This document shows, piece after piece, positions 1 through 9,439 of a stretch of 64,000 bases of DNA. Under the pieces are notes generated by a model. It was not told where the DNA came from. It did no database searches and worked only from the letters and a program-made list of their open reading frames with translations. Source of the DNA: Burkholderia sp052045245 (lineage in GTDB: Bacteria; Pseudomonadota; Gammaproteobacteria; Burkholderiales; Burkholderiaceae); contig NZ_JBQEON010000018.1 of assembly GCF_052045245.1 (NCBI RefSeq), positions 1 through 64,000 on the forward strand. The letters run 5' to 3'. Numbering within the stretch: the stretch's first letter is position 1; each line of letters opens with the position of its first letter. A program made the position numbers and the translations under genes.

Positions 1-1554
1 ATGTCGCGTACTGAGTCGCCCCGGCCGTTGCTCGAGATGCGCCGGATCAGCAAGACGTTTCCGGCCGTGCGCGCGCTCGACAACGTCAGCCTGACCGTCT
101 ACCCCGGCGAGATCCATTCGCTGATGGGCGAGAACGGCGCAGGCAAATCGACGCTGATGAAGATCCTGTCGGGCGCCTACCGCGCCGATGCCGGCGGCGA
201 GATCCTGATCGACGGCGAGCGCATCGACGTCGACGGCCCGCTCGCCGCGCGCGATGCGGGCGTCGCCGTGATCTACCAGGAGCTGTGCCTCGCCCCGAAC
301 CTGACCGTCGCGGAAAACATCTACGTCGGCCGCGAACTGCGGCACGGCAACCGGCGCTGGGGCACGATCGACCGCGCGGCGATGGCGCGCGGCTGCCAGG
401 ACGTGCTCGCGCGTCTCGGCGCGCCGTTCGGGCCCGACACGCTCGTCGGCACGCTGTCGATCGCCGAACAGCAGCTCGTCGAGATCGCGCGCGCCGTGCA
501 CACCCGCGCCCGCATCCTCGTGATGGACGAACCGACGACGCCGCTGTCCTCGCGCGAGACCGAGCACCTGTTCGGCCTGATCCGGCAACTGCGCGAGGAA
601 GGTCTCGCGATCATCTACATCAGCCACCGGATGGCGGAGATCTACGAACTGTCGGATCGCGTGTCGGTGCTGCGCGACGGGTCGTACATCGGCACGCTCG
701 AGCGCGACGCGCTGTCGGCCGAGCGGCTCGTCGCGATGATGGTGGGCCGCGACATCTCCGGTTTCTACAAGAAGGAACACGCACCGTACGACCCCGGCCA
801 CCTGCTGCTGTCGGTGCGCGACATCGCCGACGGCGAGCGCGTGCGCGGCTGCAGCCTCGACCTGCATGCCGGCGAAGTGCTCGGCATCGCGGGGCTCGTC
901 GGCGCGGGCCGCACCGAGCTCGCGCGACTGATCTTCGGCGCGGAGCCGCGCACGCGCGGCGACGTGAAGCTGGGCGAGCGCGCGTTCGGCGCCCATTCGC
1001 CACGCGAATCGATCGACGCGGGCCTCGTCTACCTGACGGAAGACCGCAAGCGCCAGGGCCTGTTCCTCGACATGAGCGTGCGCGACAACATCAACATCGC
1101 CGTGTGCAACCGCGATGCACGGCTCGGCGCGCTCGATCTCCCGCGCGGCGCCGAACGCGCACGCGACGCGATCGCATCGCTGTCGATCCGCGTGCCGCAC
1201 GCGAACGTGAACGTCGGCGCGCTGTCGGGCGGCAACCAGCAGAAGGTGCTGCTGTCGCGCCTGCTCGAGACGAAGCCGCGCGTGCTGATCCTCGACGAAC
1301 CGACGCGCGGCGTCGACATCGGCGCGAAGTCCGAGATCTACCGGATCATCAACGAACTGGCCCGCGCGGGCGTCGGCGTGATCGTGATCTCGAGCGAACT
1401 GCCGGAGATCATCGGCGTCGCCGACCGCGTGCTCGTGATGCGCGAAGGCGAGATCGCCGGCGAACTCGGCGGCCACACGCACACCCCGATCACGCAGGAA
1501 GCGATCATCGCGCTCGCCACCGGCTCGCAAGCCGAACTCGCCGACGCGCACTGA
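1..1554 (+). CDS. Sugar ABC transporter ATP-binding protein (RbsA-like, two NBDs)
   Basis: Twin-cassette ATPase that powers uptake of a sugar through the inner-membrane permease encoded next. Cassette 1 has a good Walker A (GENGAGKST, about residues 43-51), a degenerate signature (LSIAEQQ, about 152) and Walker B (LVMDEPTT, about 175). Cassette 2 has a non-canonical P-loop (GLVGAGRTE, about 298), a canonical signature (LSGGNQQK, about 408) and Walker B ILDEPTRGVD. This asymmetry is typical of RbsA/MglA/XylG proteins, and 517 residues is the usual length. The ATG is the first base of the window, so an upstream start cannot be excluded, but the N-terminus aligns with the usual family start. The permease and binding-protein genes follow on the same strand, so this is an importer operon. 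The sugar cannot be told from the sequence. Confidence 0.92.
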   Translation: MSRTESPRPLLEMRRISKTFPAVRALDNVSLTVYPGEIHSLMGENGAGKSTLMKILSGAYRADAGGEILIDGERIDVDGPLAARDAGVAVIYQELCLAPNLTVAENIYVGRELRHGNRRWGTIDRAAMARGCQDVLARLGAPFGPDTLVGTLSIAEQQLVEIARAVHTRARILVMDEPTTPLSSRETEHLFGLIRQLREEGLAIIYISHRMAEIYELSDRVSVLRDGSYIGTLERDALSAERLVAMMVGRDISGFYKKEHAPYDPGHLLLSVRDIADGERVRGCSLDLHAGEVLGIAGLVGAGRTELARLIFGAEPRTRGDVKLGERAFGAHSPRESIDAGLVYLTEDRKRQGLFLDMSVRDNINIAVCNRDARLGALDLPRGAERARDAIASLSIRVPHANVNVGALSGGNQQKVLLSRLLETKPRVLILDEPTRGVDIGAKSEIYRIINELARAGVGVIVISSELPEIIGVADRVLVMREGEIAGELGGHTHTPITQEAIIALATGSQAELADAH

Positions 1555-1594
1555 CCACGGCCCCTTCATTTCCCTCTTCATTCAAGGTACCGAA

Positions 1595-2632
1595 ATGATC
1601 AACCCGACCAAGCAGCGGAACCTCGCTTCCGCGCCGGCCCAACCGGTCGCCAACCGCACGCCGCTGATGCGCGGCGCCGATCATCGCGCGCGCATGCAGT
1701 CGCTGCTGCGCACCGCCGGCATGCTGCCGGTGCTGCTGGTCCTGTGCATCGGCTTCGGCTTCCTGACCGACGGCTTCTTCACGCTACAGAACCTGTCGAT
1801 CGTCACGCAGCAGGCATCGATCAACATCGTGCTCGCCGCCGGCATGACCTTCGTGATCCTGACGGGCGGCATCGACCTGTCGGTCGGCTCCGTGCTCGCC
1901 GCGTCGGCCGTCGCCGCGCTGCTCGCCTCGACCCTCCCCGGCTGGGGCTGGCTCGGCGTGCCGTTCGCGCTCGCCGTCGGCCTCGTGTTCGGCGCGATCA
2001 ACGGCGGCCTGATCTCGTTCCTGCGCCTGCCCCCGTTCATCGTCACGCTCGGCGCGATGACCGCCGTGCGCGGCGTCGCCCGCCTGATCGGCAACGACAC
2101 GACCATCTTCAACCCGCAACTGCCGTTCGCGTTCATCGGCAACGGCACGGTGCTCGGCGTGCCCTGGCTCGTCATCATCGCGGTCGCGGTGATCGCGCTG
2201 TCGTGGTTCATCCTGCGCCGCACGGTGCTCGGCATGCGCATCTATTCGGTCGGCGGCAACCCGGAAGCCGCACGGCTGTCGGGCATCAACGTGCGGGCGA
2301 TCCAGCTGTTCGTGTATGCGGCATCGGGCCTGCTCGCCGGTCTCGGCGCGGTGATGTCGGCCGCCCGGCTCTACGCGGCCAACGGCCTGCAGCTCGGCCA
2401 GTCGTACGAGCTCGACGCGATTGCCGCGGTGATCCTCGGCGGCACGAGTTTCGTCGGCGGCGTCGGGTCGATCGTCGGCACGCTGATCGGCGCATTGATC
2501 ATCGCGGTGCTGACCAACGGCCTCGTGCTGCTCGGCGTGTCCGACATCTGGCAGTACATCATCAAGGGGCTCGTGATCATCGGCGCGGTCGCGCTCGACC
2601 GCTATCGCCAGCGCGACTCGGCCCGCACCTGA
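1595..2632 (+). CDS. Sugar ABC transporter permease (RbsC-like)
   Basis: Inner-membrane permease of the CUT2 (ribose/xylose/galactose) type, 345 residues. After a cytoplasmic N-terminus of about 45 residues there is a series of hydrophobic segments consistent with 8-10 transmembrane helices. The family-typical stretch TGGIDLSVGS follows the second helix region and LGGTSFVGGVGS lies near the C-terminus. It starts 40 bp after the ATPase stop, with an AAGG ribosome-binding site ahead of the ATG. It partners the ATPase and the binding protein on either side. The family is clear; the substrate is unknown. Confidence 0.92.
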   Translation: MINPTKQRNLASAPAQPVANRTPLMRGADHRARMQSLLRTAGMLPVLLVLCIGFGFLTDGFFTLQNLSIVTQQASINIVLAAGMTFVILTGGIDLSVGSVLAASAVAALLASTLPGWGWLGVPFALAVGLVFGAINGGLISFLRLPPFIVTLGAMTAVRGVARLIGNDTTIFNPQLPFAFIGNGTVLGVPWLVIIAVAVIALSWFILRRTVLGMRIYSVGGNPEAARLSGINVRAIQLFVYAASGLLAGLGAVMSAARLYAANGLQLGQSYELDAIAAVILGGTSFVGGVGSIVGTLIGALIIAVLTNGLVLLGVSDIWQYIIKGLVIIGAVALDRYRQRDSART

Positions 2633-2719
2633 TACCGCTTCCCTCGCTGTTCAACCATCGGGGCGCAGGCAGGTCCTCCTGCGCCCGTTTGCCAACGGAC
2701 CTTCCGGAGACACAACGAC

Positions 2720-3664
2720 ATGTTCAAGCACCACGCCGCCCTGACCGCCGTCGCCTGCGCACTCGCCTTCGGCGCTGCCGCCGCCCATGCCGCCGACAAG
2801 CCGCTGAAATCGATCGGCGTCACGGTCGGCTCGCTCGGCAACCCGTACTTCGTCACGATCGTGAAAGGCGCCGAGGCCCGCGCGAAACAGCTCAGTCCGA
2901 ACGCGAAGGTCACCGCGGTGTCGGCCGACTACGACCTGAACAAGCAGTTCACGCAGATCGACAACTTCATCTCCGCGCACGTCGACATGATCCTGCTCAA
3001 CGCGACCGACCCGAAGGCGATCGAGCCGGCGGTGAAGAAGGCGCAGGCGGCCGGCATCACGGTCGTCGCGGTGGACGTCGCGGCCGCGGGCGCGAACGCG
3101 ACCGTGCAGACCAACAACGTGAAGGCCGGCGAGCTGGCATGCGACTACCTCGCGAAGAAACTCAACGGCAAGGGCAACGTGATCATCGAGAACGGCCCGC
3201 AGGTGTCGGCCGTGATCGACCGCGTGAACGGCTGCAAGGCCGTGCTCGCGAAGAATCCGGGCATCAAGCTGCTGTCGAGCGACCAGGACGGCAAGGGCTC
3301 GCGCGAAGGCGGGATGAACACGATGCAGGGCTACCTCACGCGCTTTCCGAAGCTCGACGGGGTGTTCACGATCAACGACCCGCAGGCGATCGGCAGCGAT
3401 CTCGCGGCGAAGCAGCTGAACCGCCCGAACATCGTGATCACGTCGGTCGACGGCGCGCCCGACATCGAGGTGGCGCTGAAGTCCAACACGCTCGTGCAGG
3501 CGTCGTCGAGCCAGGATCCGTGGGCGATGGCGCAGCAGGCCGTCAACGTCGGCTACGGGATCATGAACGGCCGGAAGCCGGCCAACCCGATGATCCTGAT
3601 CGAGCCGACGCTCGTCACGCGCGACAACGTGAAGGACTACAAGGGCTGGAGCAGCCCGCGCTGA
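2720..3664 (+). CDS. Periplasmic sugar-binding protein (RbsB-like)
   Basis: Substrate-binding component of the importer, 314 residues. A signal peptide (positive start, hydrophobic core, cleavage after AHA at about residue 24) exports it to the periplasm. The mature part has the peripheral-binding-protein type 1 (LacI-like) fold: an opening beta strand ending in GSLGNPYF, the INATDP-like LLNATDPKAIEPAV stretch and a VDGAPD motif near residue 235. A GGAG site precedes the ATG. It is the third gene of the operon, a common order for CUT2 importers. Close relatives bind pentoses or hexoses; no specific sugar is claimed. Confidence 0.9.
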   Translation: MFKHHAALTAVACALAFGAAAAHAADKPLKSIGVTVGSLGNPYFVTIVKGAEARAKQLSPNAKVTAVSADYDLNKQFTQIDNFISAHVDMILLNATDPKAIEPAVKKAQAAGITVVAVDVAAAGANATVQTNNVKAGELACDYLAKKLNGKGNVIIENGPQVSAVIDRVNGCKAVLAKNPGIKLLSSDQDGKGSREGGMNTMQGYLTRFPKLDGVFTINDPQAIGSDLAAKQLNRPNIVITSVDGAPDIEVALKSNTLVQASSSQDPWAMAQQAVNVGYGIMNGRKPANPMILIEPTLVTRDNVKDYKGWSSPR

Positions 3665-3764
3665 TCGCGCCGCGCGATCGGAGAACCGGTCGACGCGGTG
3701 CTGTCGCACCAGATGTGGCCAGACGGCACGCGCATGCACCGGACGGCGCATGCGCGACGCGTCG

Positions 3765-5483
3765 TCATGCGCCGCCCTTCGCGCCGTTGCCGCGCGCCTG
3801 CAGCTGTTGCAGGCTCTCGTCGACACTCAGTTCGGACATCGCATCGTCGCGCAGCGTATCGTCTGCCGCGCGGTGCAGCGCATGCAGCGCGTGCTCCTTG
3901 AGCCGCACGATCGCGAACTGCAGCCCGCGTGCCGCGCATTCGGCCGCGAACGTGCGCAACGATTCGATCGTCGTGCCGTCGACATCCGGCGTTTCCTCGA
4001 GGCTCAGCATCACGGTATGCGTATCGGGCGCGGCCTTCATCAGCGCGCGCGCGCGATTGAGCATCCGGTCCGCGTTCGCGAAGAACAGCTGTGCCTCGGG
4101 CCGCACGATCAGCACACCGGGCACCGGCTTTGCATCGGCATGATTCGCCACGTCGACGAAGTCGTGCCCGTCACGCAGCCGGCCGAGCACGCTCACGTTC
4201 GGCTCCGACAGCTTGCGCAGTGTCAGCAGCAGGCTCACGCCGATGGCCGCGAGCAGCCCGTGCAGCACGCCGAGCACGAGCACCGCGAGCAACGCCGCGA
4301 TCACGACGAGCCGGTCGCGATGCCAGACCCAGTACGGCCGAAACACCGACGGATGCAGCGAATGGCTGACCGCGAAGATCACGATTGCCGCGAGCACGGG
4401 TTCCGGCGTGCGCGCGAGCTGCGGCAGCAGCAGCCACACGATCAGTGCGACCACGCCGGCGGCCCACAATCCCGCGAAACGCGACTGCGCCCCGGCCGCC
4501 TCGTTCGCGGACGTCGCGGAATAGCCGGCGCCGACCGGCATGCCGTGCAACAGCCCTGATACCAGGTTCGCGCAGCCGATGGCGACCAGGTCGCGGTTGG
4601 CCGACACGCTGTCGCCGTGCTTGAGCGCGAAATTGCGGATCGAGCCGTACGACTCCGCATACAGGATCAGCATCAGCGCGAACGCGAGCTCGATCGTCTG
4701 CATCCATGCGCTGCGATCGAGATGCGGCAGCCCGAATTCCAGGTGCCGGAAATCGATGTGTCCGACGATCGCGATCCCGTACTGCTGCCAGTCGAGCACA
4801 TAGCCGGCCGTGATCGACAGCACGATCACGACGAGCGTCGCGGGCACGCGCGAGCGCCGCCCGAGTATGAACAGCAGCGCGAGCGCGGTCGCGCCGAGCC
4901 CGCCGCTCGCGAGGTTCGCGTGCGGCGCGCCGGTAACGAGGTCAAGCGCGACGCGCGGCGCGTCGCTGTGGTGCACGGAGATCGCGAGAATCTTCGGCAG
5001 CTGTTTGATGACGATCGTCAGCGCCAGTCCAAAGGTGAAACCGCGCAGGACCGGACGCGCGACGAAATCCGACATGCCGCCGAGCCGCGCGGCGCCTGCC
5101 AGGATGAACAGCACGCCGGTCATCGCAACGAGCGCGGCCGCCAGCGCGAGCTGCTCGGCCAGCGCCAGGCCTGACTCGGCCAGCACGGTCGCCGCGAGCA
5201 CCGCCGCCGACGACGAGGTCGACGACACGATCGCAAAGCGGCTGCGGCCGGTCAGCGCATAGACGACGAGGCCCGACAGCAGCGCGATCAGGCCGGCCTG
5301 CGGCGGCAGGTTGGCCAGCCCCGCATACGCGACCGCCTCGGGAATCAGCAGGCCGGCGATCGACAGGCCGGCCAGCGCATCGAGGCCGATGCGCTGCGTG
5401 GGCGGCGGCGTTGCCGCATCGAGTGCAGCAAAATGCTCGGGATGCTGCGGGCCGGCATCCGGGCGGGTCTGTGCGGTCGTCAT
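3765..5483 (-). CDS. SulP family anion transporter with STAS domain
   Basis: Inner-membrane anion (sulfate/bicarbonate-type) transporter of 572 residues. The N-terminal two thirds hold the SulP membrane domain, recognisable from GLSIAGLLIPEAVAYAGLA near residue 40, followed by PPQAGL and many hydrophobic helices. A C-terminal cytoplasmic STAS domain covers about residues 440-560, including LIVRPEAQLFFANADRM and DVDGTTIESL. The ATG overlaps no neighbour. It is convergent with the sugar importer and lies just downstream of the ParB-like gene on the same strand (24 bp between them), so the two may be cotranscribed. Substrate specificity cannot be read from the sequence. Confidence 0.9.
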   Translation of the reverse strand: MTTAQTRPDAGPQHPEHFAALDAATPPPTQRIGLDALAGLSIAGLLIPEAVAYAGLANLPPQAGLIALLSGLVVYALTGRSRFAIVSSTSSSAAVLAATVLAESGLALAEQLALAAALVAMTGVLFILAGAARLGGMSDFVARPVLRGFTFGLALTIVIKQLPKILAISVHHSDAPRVALDLVTGAPHANLASGGLGATALALLFILGRRSRVPATLVVIVLSITAGYVLDWQQYGIAIVGHIDFRHLEFGLPHLDRSAWMQTIELAFALMLILYAESYGSIRNFALKHGDSVSANRDLVAIGCANLVSGLLHGMPVGAGYSATSANEAAGAQSRFAGLWAAGVVALIVWLLLPQLARTPEPVLAAIVIFAVSHSLHPSVFRPYWVWHRDRLVVIAALLAVLVLGVLHGLLAAIGVSLLLTLRKLSEPNVSVLGRLRDGHDFVDVANHADAKPVPGVLIVRPEAQLFFANADRMLNRARALMKAAPDTHTVMLSLEETPDVDGTTIESLRTFAAECAARGLQFAIVRLKEHALHALHRAADDTLRDDAMSELSVDESLQQLQARGNGAKGGA

Positions 5484-5507
5484 GAGGCGATCGGCGCCGT
5501 GCGCGTG

Positions 5508-6134
5508 TCAGGGCTTGACGGCGATGACACCCGACCAGCCGGGCAGATAGCGCGCGTCCTGCTCGTGGGCTCGGCGCAGTGAGATATCGAGCGCCTTCGA
5601 GAAGTTCTTGCGAATCTGGTCGAGCGTCACGTGCTGGCGCAGATAGTCGGCCCACAGGAATTCGCTGAACGGCGTCGCATCCTTCGCATAACCGCCGGCC
5701 GTGCGCAGCTCGCCGGCAAGGCTGCGATACGGATCGTCCTCGAGCCCCGTCAGCGACTTCGGCAGGTGTGCGTAGTCACGCCGCGAGCCGTCCGCGCCGA
5801 ACGGATGCACCCACTGGTTGTGCTCCATCATCCGCCAGAAGATCGTGTCGTCGAGCCAGGACAGATCCTTCAGCAGCATCGCGTTGACGCGCGATTCCCC
5901 TTCCTCGATCAGCGCGAGGCCGAGATGGTGGTGATCGGTAATGTAGTGCTGGCCGCCCGGGCCGATGATCGCCGGAAACCAGTGCGATTCGATCGCCGCC
6001 TTGCGCGCACGCTTGCCGAGCGTCTTCCAGTGCTTGCGCTTCGCTTTCACTTCGCGATAGCCGACCGTCATTTGCGTCGGGTGCAGCGCGTCCAGCCGGA
6101 CGGGAATCAGATGAACGTCGTTGCCGAGTGCCAT
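5508..6134 (-). CDS. ParB-like nuclease-fold protein (ParBc_2 type)
   Basis: Protein of about 208 residues resembling the stand-alone ParB/sulfiredoxin-fold family (putative ParB-like nuclease, ParBc_2), not the chromosome-partitioning ParB. It has an N-terminal IPVRLDALHPTQMTVGYREV block and an ITDHHHLGLAL motif (the equivalent of the G-hRRh box), and lacks the DNA-binding HTH of true ParB. An ATG at 6134 with a GGGG stretch 7 bp upstream is preferred over the open frame extending 39 codons further. It lies in a possible two-gene unit with the SulP transporter. Biochemical activity is unknown for this group. Confidence 0.6.
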   Translation of the reverse strand: MALGNDVHLIPVRLDALHPTQMTVGYREVKAKRKHWKTLGKRARKAAIESHWFPAIIGPGGQHYITDHHHLGLALIEEGESRVNAMLLKDLSWLDDTIFWRMMEHNQWVHPFGADGSRRDYAHLPKSLTGLEDDPYRSLAGELRTAGGYAKDATPFSEFLWADYLRQHVTLDQIRKNFSKALDISLRRAHEQDARYLPGWSGVIAVKP

Positions 6135-6269
6135 GGTCGTACCCCATGTTGCGAATTTCCGGCAACGATACTCCTGATCGAGCAAGTCGTTAAGACGTCG
6201 CGACCTCGATACCCGTGCGATGGCCCCTCTCTGACACGCGGCCGCGCGCACGGCGACACGTTCGCGGCA

Positions 6270-6812
6270 TTACATCCGCAAGTCGTCGCGCTCGAGGCGA
6301 TGGCGAACGTAAGGCATCCCGTCGTGCACGACGCTCACGCGCCGCATCCCGAGCTTGCGCGCGACGTTCAGCGAACCCGTGTTCGCTTGCGCGATGTCGG
6401 CGATCACGCGCGGCAACCGCACGGTGTCGAACGCATGGCGCACGACGGCCGCCGCGGCCTCGCACGCGACGCCGCGCCCCCATGCCGCACGCACGAGCCG
6501 CCAGCCGATCTCGACGTCGCGCGCGCCGCTCGCATAGTCGGGAATCAGCAGGATCCAGCCGAGGAACGCGTCGGGCGCCGCCTTCTCGAAGATCGACCAG
6601 TAGCCGAGGCCCGGCGGATAGTCGCGCGTGATCCGGTGCGTGACGAAGCGGCGATGCTCGACCGGGTCGTGCCACGGGCCCGCGATGTGCCGCGTGACCT
6701 CGGGATCGCGATCCATCTCGATGCATGCGTCGAGGTCGGCCAGCACGCGTGGGCGCAGCCACAGCCGCCCGGTCTCCAGCACGGGCAACGTGGCAACGGA
6801 AGCTTCGGTCAT
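6270..6812 (-). CDS. GNAT family N-acetyltransferase
   Basis: Acetyltransferase of about 180 residues, of the RimJ/RimL-like GNAT group that uses acetyl-CoA. The opening strand LETGRLWLRP is characteristic. The acetyl-CoA pyrophosphate-binding loop is seen as AAWGRGVACEA, followed by the IADIAQANTGSLNVARKLGM segment typical of the group. The frame is open further upstream, but the ATG at 6812 has an AGGAG site 6 bp ahead and gives the family-typical N-terminus. It is monocistronic and its acceptor substrate is unknown. Confidence 0.82.
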   Translation of the reverse strand: MTEASVATLPVLETGRLWLRPRVLADLDACIEMDRDPEVTRHIAGPWHDPVEHRRFVTHRITRDYPPGLGYWSIFEKAAPDAFLGWILLIPDYASGARDVEIGWRLVRAAWGRGVACEAAAAVVRHAFDTVRLPRVIADIAQANTGSLNVARKLGMRRVSVVHDGMPYVRHRLERDDLRM

Positions 6813-7094
6813 CGGGACTCCTGATTCGGTGGCGATGCGCATCGCACTCATTACATAACTGATACAAATAGCCTTCCGGAATGATACAGATGCCTGACAC
6901 TCGTCTCGCGCCGCCCCGTTTCCGCTTCCGCAATAGCGCATTTCATAGGGATTATTCCCGATTCGAGGTTATCGCGCCCCACATCGCACGGCACGGCGGC
7001 CTACACTCGATTGCATGCCCCCGCAACGCGCGCCGGCCGGGCTGGCATTCGCCTGCAGATCGCGAGCGCGCAAGCCAACAAGGAGACCTCGGAC

Positions 7095-8315
7095 ATGAGC
7101 TGGACCCGCGAACAACGCAACGTCACGATCGCCGCCTATCTGGGATGGACGCTCGACGCGTTCGATTTTTTCCTGATGGTCTTCGTGCTGAAGGACATCG
7201 CCGCCGAATTCGCGTCGACCATCCCCGCCGTCGCGTTCGCGCTGACGCTGACGCTCGCGATGCGTCCGCTCGGCGCGCTCATCTTCGGCCGGCTCGCCGA
7301 TCGCTTCGGCCGCCGTCCGACGCTGATGGTCAACATCGCGTGCTACTCGGTGCTCGAACTCGCGTCGGGCTTCGCGCCGAGCCTGACCGCGCTGCTCGTG
7401 CTGCGCGCGCTGTTCGGCATCGCGATGGGCGGCGAATGGGGTGTCGGCTCCGCGCTAACGATGGAAACCGTGCCGACCCATGCGCGCGGCTTCGTATCGG
7501 GCCTGCTGCAAGCCGGCTATCCGAGCGGCTATCTGCTTGCGTCCATCGTGTTCGGTCTGTTCTACCAGTACATCGGCTGGCGCGGGATGTTCATGATCGG
7601 CGTGCTGCCCGCGCTGCTGGTGCTGTACGTGCGCGCCCACGTGCCCGAATCGCCGGCCTGGAAGCAGATGGAAAAGCGCGCGCGGCCGAGCCTCGGCGCG
7701 ACGATGAAGCAGAACTGGAAGCTCACGATCTACGCGATCGTGCTGATGACCGCGTTCAACTTCTTCTCGCACGGCACCCAGGATCTCTACCCGACCTTCC
7801 TGCGCGAACAGCATCACTTCGATCCGCACACCGTGTCGTGGATCACGATCGTGCTGAACATCGGTGCGATCGTCGGCGGCCTGTCGTTCGGTGCGATCTC
7901 GGAGCGGATCGGCCGCCGCCGCGCGATCTTCATCGCCGCGCTGATCGCGCTGCCGGTGCTGCCGCTGTGGGCGTTCTCGAGCGGCGCACTCGCGCTCGCC
8001 GCCGGTGCGTTCCTGATGCAGATCTCGGTGCAGGGCGCGTGGGGCGTGATCCCCGTCCACCTGAACGAGATCTCGCCCGACGAGATCCGCGCGACCTTCC
8101 CTGGCGTCGTCTACCAGCTCGGCAATCTGCTCGCGTCCGGTAACGCGACGATGCAGGCATCCTTCGCGGTTTCGCAAGGCAACAACTACGCGTATGCCCT
8201 CGCGCTCGTGGCCGGCACCGTGGCCGTCGTGATCGCCGTGCTGATCCTGTTCAGCCGCGAACGCCGCGGCATCGACATGACGCAATCGGTCAATACGCGT
8301 ACCACCGTCGGCTGA
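7095..8315 (+). CDS. MFS transporter, sialate/monocarboxylate:H+ symporter-like
   Basis: Twelve-helix major facilitator protein of 406 residues. It begins TREQRNVTIAAYLGWTLDAFDFF, the usual opening of the NanT/ShiA/Jen1-like symporters. MFS motif A occurs after helix 2 (GRLADRFGRRPTLM) and again in the second half (GAISERIGRRRAIF), and GGEWGVGSALTMETVP marks helix 5. The ATG at 7095 has an AGGAGA site 8 bp upstream, so it is preferred over the start 28 codons earlier. Family members carry organic anions such as sialate, lactate or aromatic acids with protons. The neighbours do not identify the substrate. Confidence 0.87.
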   Translation: MSWTREQRNVTIAAYLGWTLDAFDFFLMVFVLKDIAAEFASTIPAVAFALTLTLAMRPLGALIFGRLADRFGRRPTLMVNIACYSVLELASGFAPSLTALLVLRALFGIAMGGEWGVGSALTMETVPTHARGFVSGLLQAGYPSGYLLASIVFGLFYQYIGWRGMFMIGVLPALLVLYVRAHVPESPAWKQMEKRARPSLGATMKQNWKLTIYAIVLMTAFNFFSHGTQDLYPTFLREQHHFDPHTVSWITIVLNIGAIVGGLSFGAISERIGRRRAIFIAALIALPVLPLWAFSSGALALAAGAFLMQISVQGAWGVIPVHLNEISPDEIRATFPGVVYQLGNLLASGNATMQASFAVSQGNNYAYALALVAGTVAVVIAVLILFSRERRGIDMTQSVNTRTTVG

Positions 8316-8460
8316 CCGCTCGTATTGCCGCATCGCATCATCGCGCGTGCCCCGTCCCGTCGGGGCCGCGCGACAGACTTTCCGCATCCGCACATCGAAC
8401 TAGAGGAATTTGTCCAGATTCCCCGCTTGCCCGCGCCGCCCGCGTCTTTTTATCTTAATA

Positions 8461-8474
8461 AAAACGGCTGTTTG
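8461..8474 (+). promoter_or_regulatory. PsrA-type operator (AAAC-N4-GTTT inverted repeat)
   Basis: AAAAC, GGCT, GTTTG forms an inverted repeat that fits the published PsrA box of Pseudomonas (G/C-AAAC-N2-4-GTTT-G/C) apart from the first base. It lies about 60 bp upstream of the gene for a PsrA-like TetR regulator, within the most AT-rich part of that intergenic region. Autoregulation is the natural reading but is inference. Confidence 0.45.
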
Positions 8475-8531
8475 AATCAGATAAGCAAATCACCTGTTCG
8501 CGGCCGGGCGACCGGCATTGGGAGGCGGGAC

Positions 8532-9350
8532 ATGGCAGTAAGTCAGGAGGGACGACCGTCCGCGGGACGGTCGTCCGGGACGCGGTCATCCGGCAATCGG
8601 CAGACCGGCGGCACGAAGGCGCGCATTCTCGACGCGGCCGAGGACCTGTTCATCGAACATGGCTTCGAAGCGATGTCGATGCGGCAGATCACGTCGCGCG
8701 CGGCGGTGAACCTCGCCGCGGTCAACTACCACTTCGGCAGCAAGGAAGCGCTGATCCACGCGATGCTGTCGCGCCGGCTCGACCAGCTCAACCAGGAACG
8801 CGTCGGCATCCTCGACCGCTTCGATGCGCAGCTCGGTGCGCATATCACCTGCGAACACGTGCTCGGCGCGATGTTCATTCCCGCGCTGAAGGCGTCCCGC
8901 GACCCCGAGCGCGGCGGCCCCGCATTCCTGCGGCTGATCGGCCGCGCGTACACCGACCCGTCGCCGTTCGTGCGCAACTTCCTGACCGCGCACTACGCAA
9001 GCGTCGCCGGCCGGTTCTTCGATGCGTTCCAGCGCGCGCTGCCGCATCTGCCGCGCACGGAGCTCGGCTGGCGGCTGCACTTCGCGATCGGCGCGCTGTC
9101 CGGCGCGCTGGCCGGTGCCGAGACCGAAAGCCTGATCGACGAGTTCTCGCAAGGCCGCACGATGAACGACGTGCAGATGATCGCGCGGCTGTCTTCGCTG
9201 ATCGTCGCCGCACTGAAGGCGCCGATGCCCGACAGTGCGCAGTTGTCGATCTTCGCGGCCGTGCTCGACGATGCGGGCGCGAGCGAGGCGTTCGGGCTGT
9301 CGTCGAGTACGGCAGCCGTCGATACCGCGACGCTGCATTCGGCAAGCTGA
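8532..9350 (+). CDS. TetR family regulator, PsrA-like
   Basis: Transcriptional regulator of 272 residues. After a low-complexity Gly/Ser/Arg N-terminus of about 27 residues comes a TetR helix-turn-helix (about 29-75: TKARILDAAEDLFIEHGFEA, ITSRAAVNLAAVNYHFGSKE). The C-terminal ligand domain resembles that of PsrA, a fatty-acid-responsive TetR protein (GGPAFLRLIGRAYTDPSPF segment). The ATG at 8532 has GGAGG 6 bp upstream. The next gene is a long-chain acyl-CoA ligase, so control of fatty-acid activation or beta-oxidation by an acyl ligand is likely. That function is inference from family and position. Confidence 0.82.
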   Translation: MAVSQEGRPSAGRSSGTRSSGNRQTGGTKARILDAAEDLFIEHGFEAMSMRQITSRAAVNLAAVNYHFGSKEALIHAMLSRRLDQLNQERVGILDRFDAQLGAHITCEHVLGAMFIPALKASRDPERGGPAFLRLIGRAYTDPSPFVRNFLTAHYASVAGRFFDAFQRALPHLPRTELGWRLHFAIGALSGALAGAETESLIDEFSQGRTMNDVQMIARLSSLIVAALKAPMPDSAQLSIFAAVLDDAGASEAFGLSSSTAAVDTATLHSAS

Positions 9351-9439
9351 TCGCATCCGGCCGCGCAGGCGGCGTTCCACGATATGGGCGGCCCGGGTCG
9401 GCGTTGATGCGCGGGCTCGGGCCGAACGACTGTCATGCG

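Noticed and set aside
3664..3764. Terminator between the sugar importer and the SulP gene
   Set aside because: Only a short GATCGC/GCGATC stem without a T run is visible, so it was not called.
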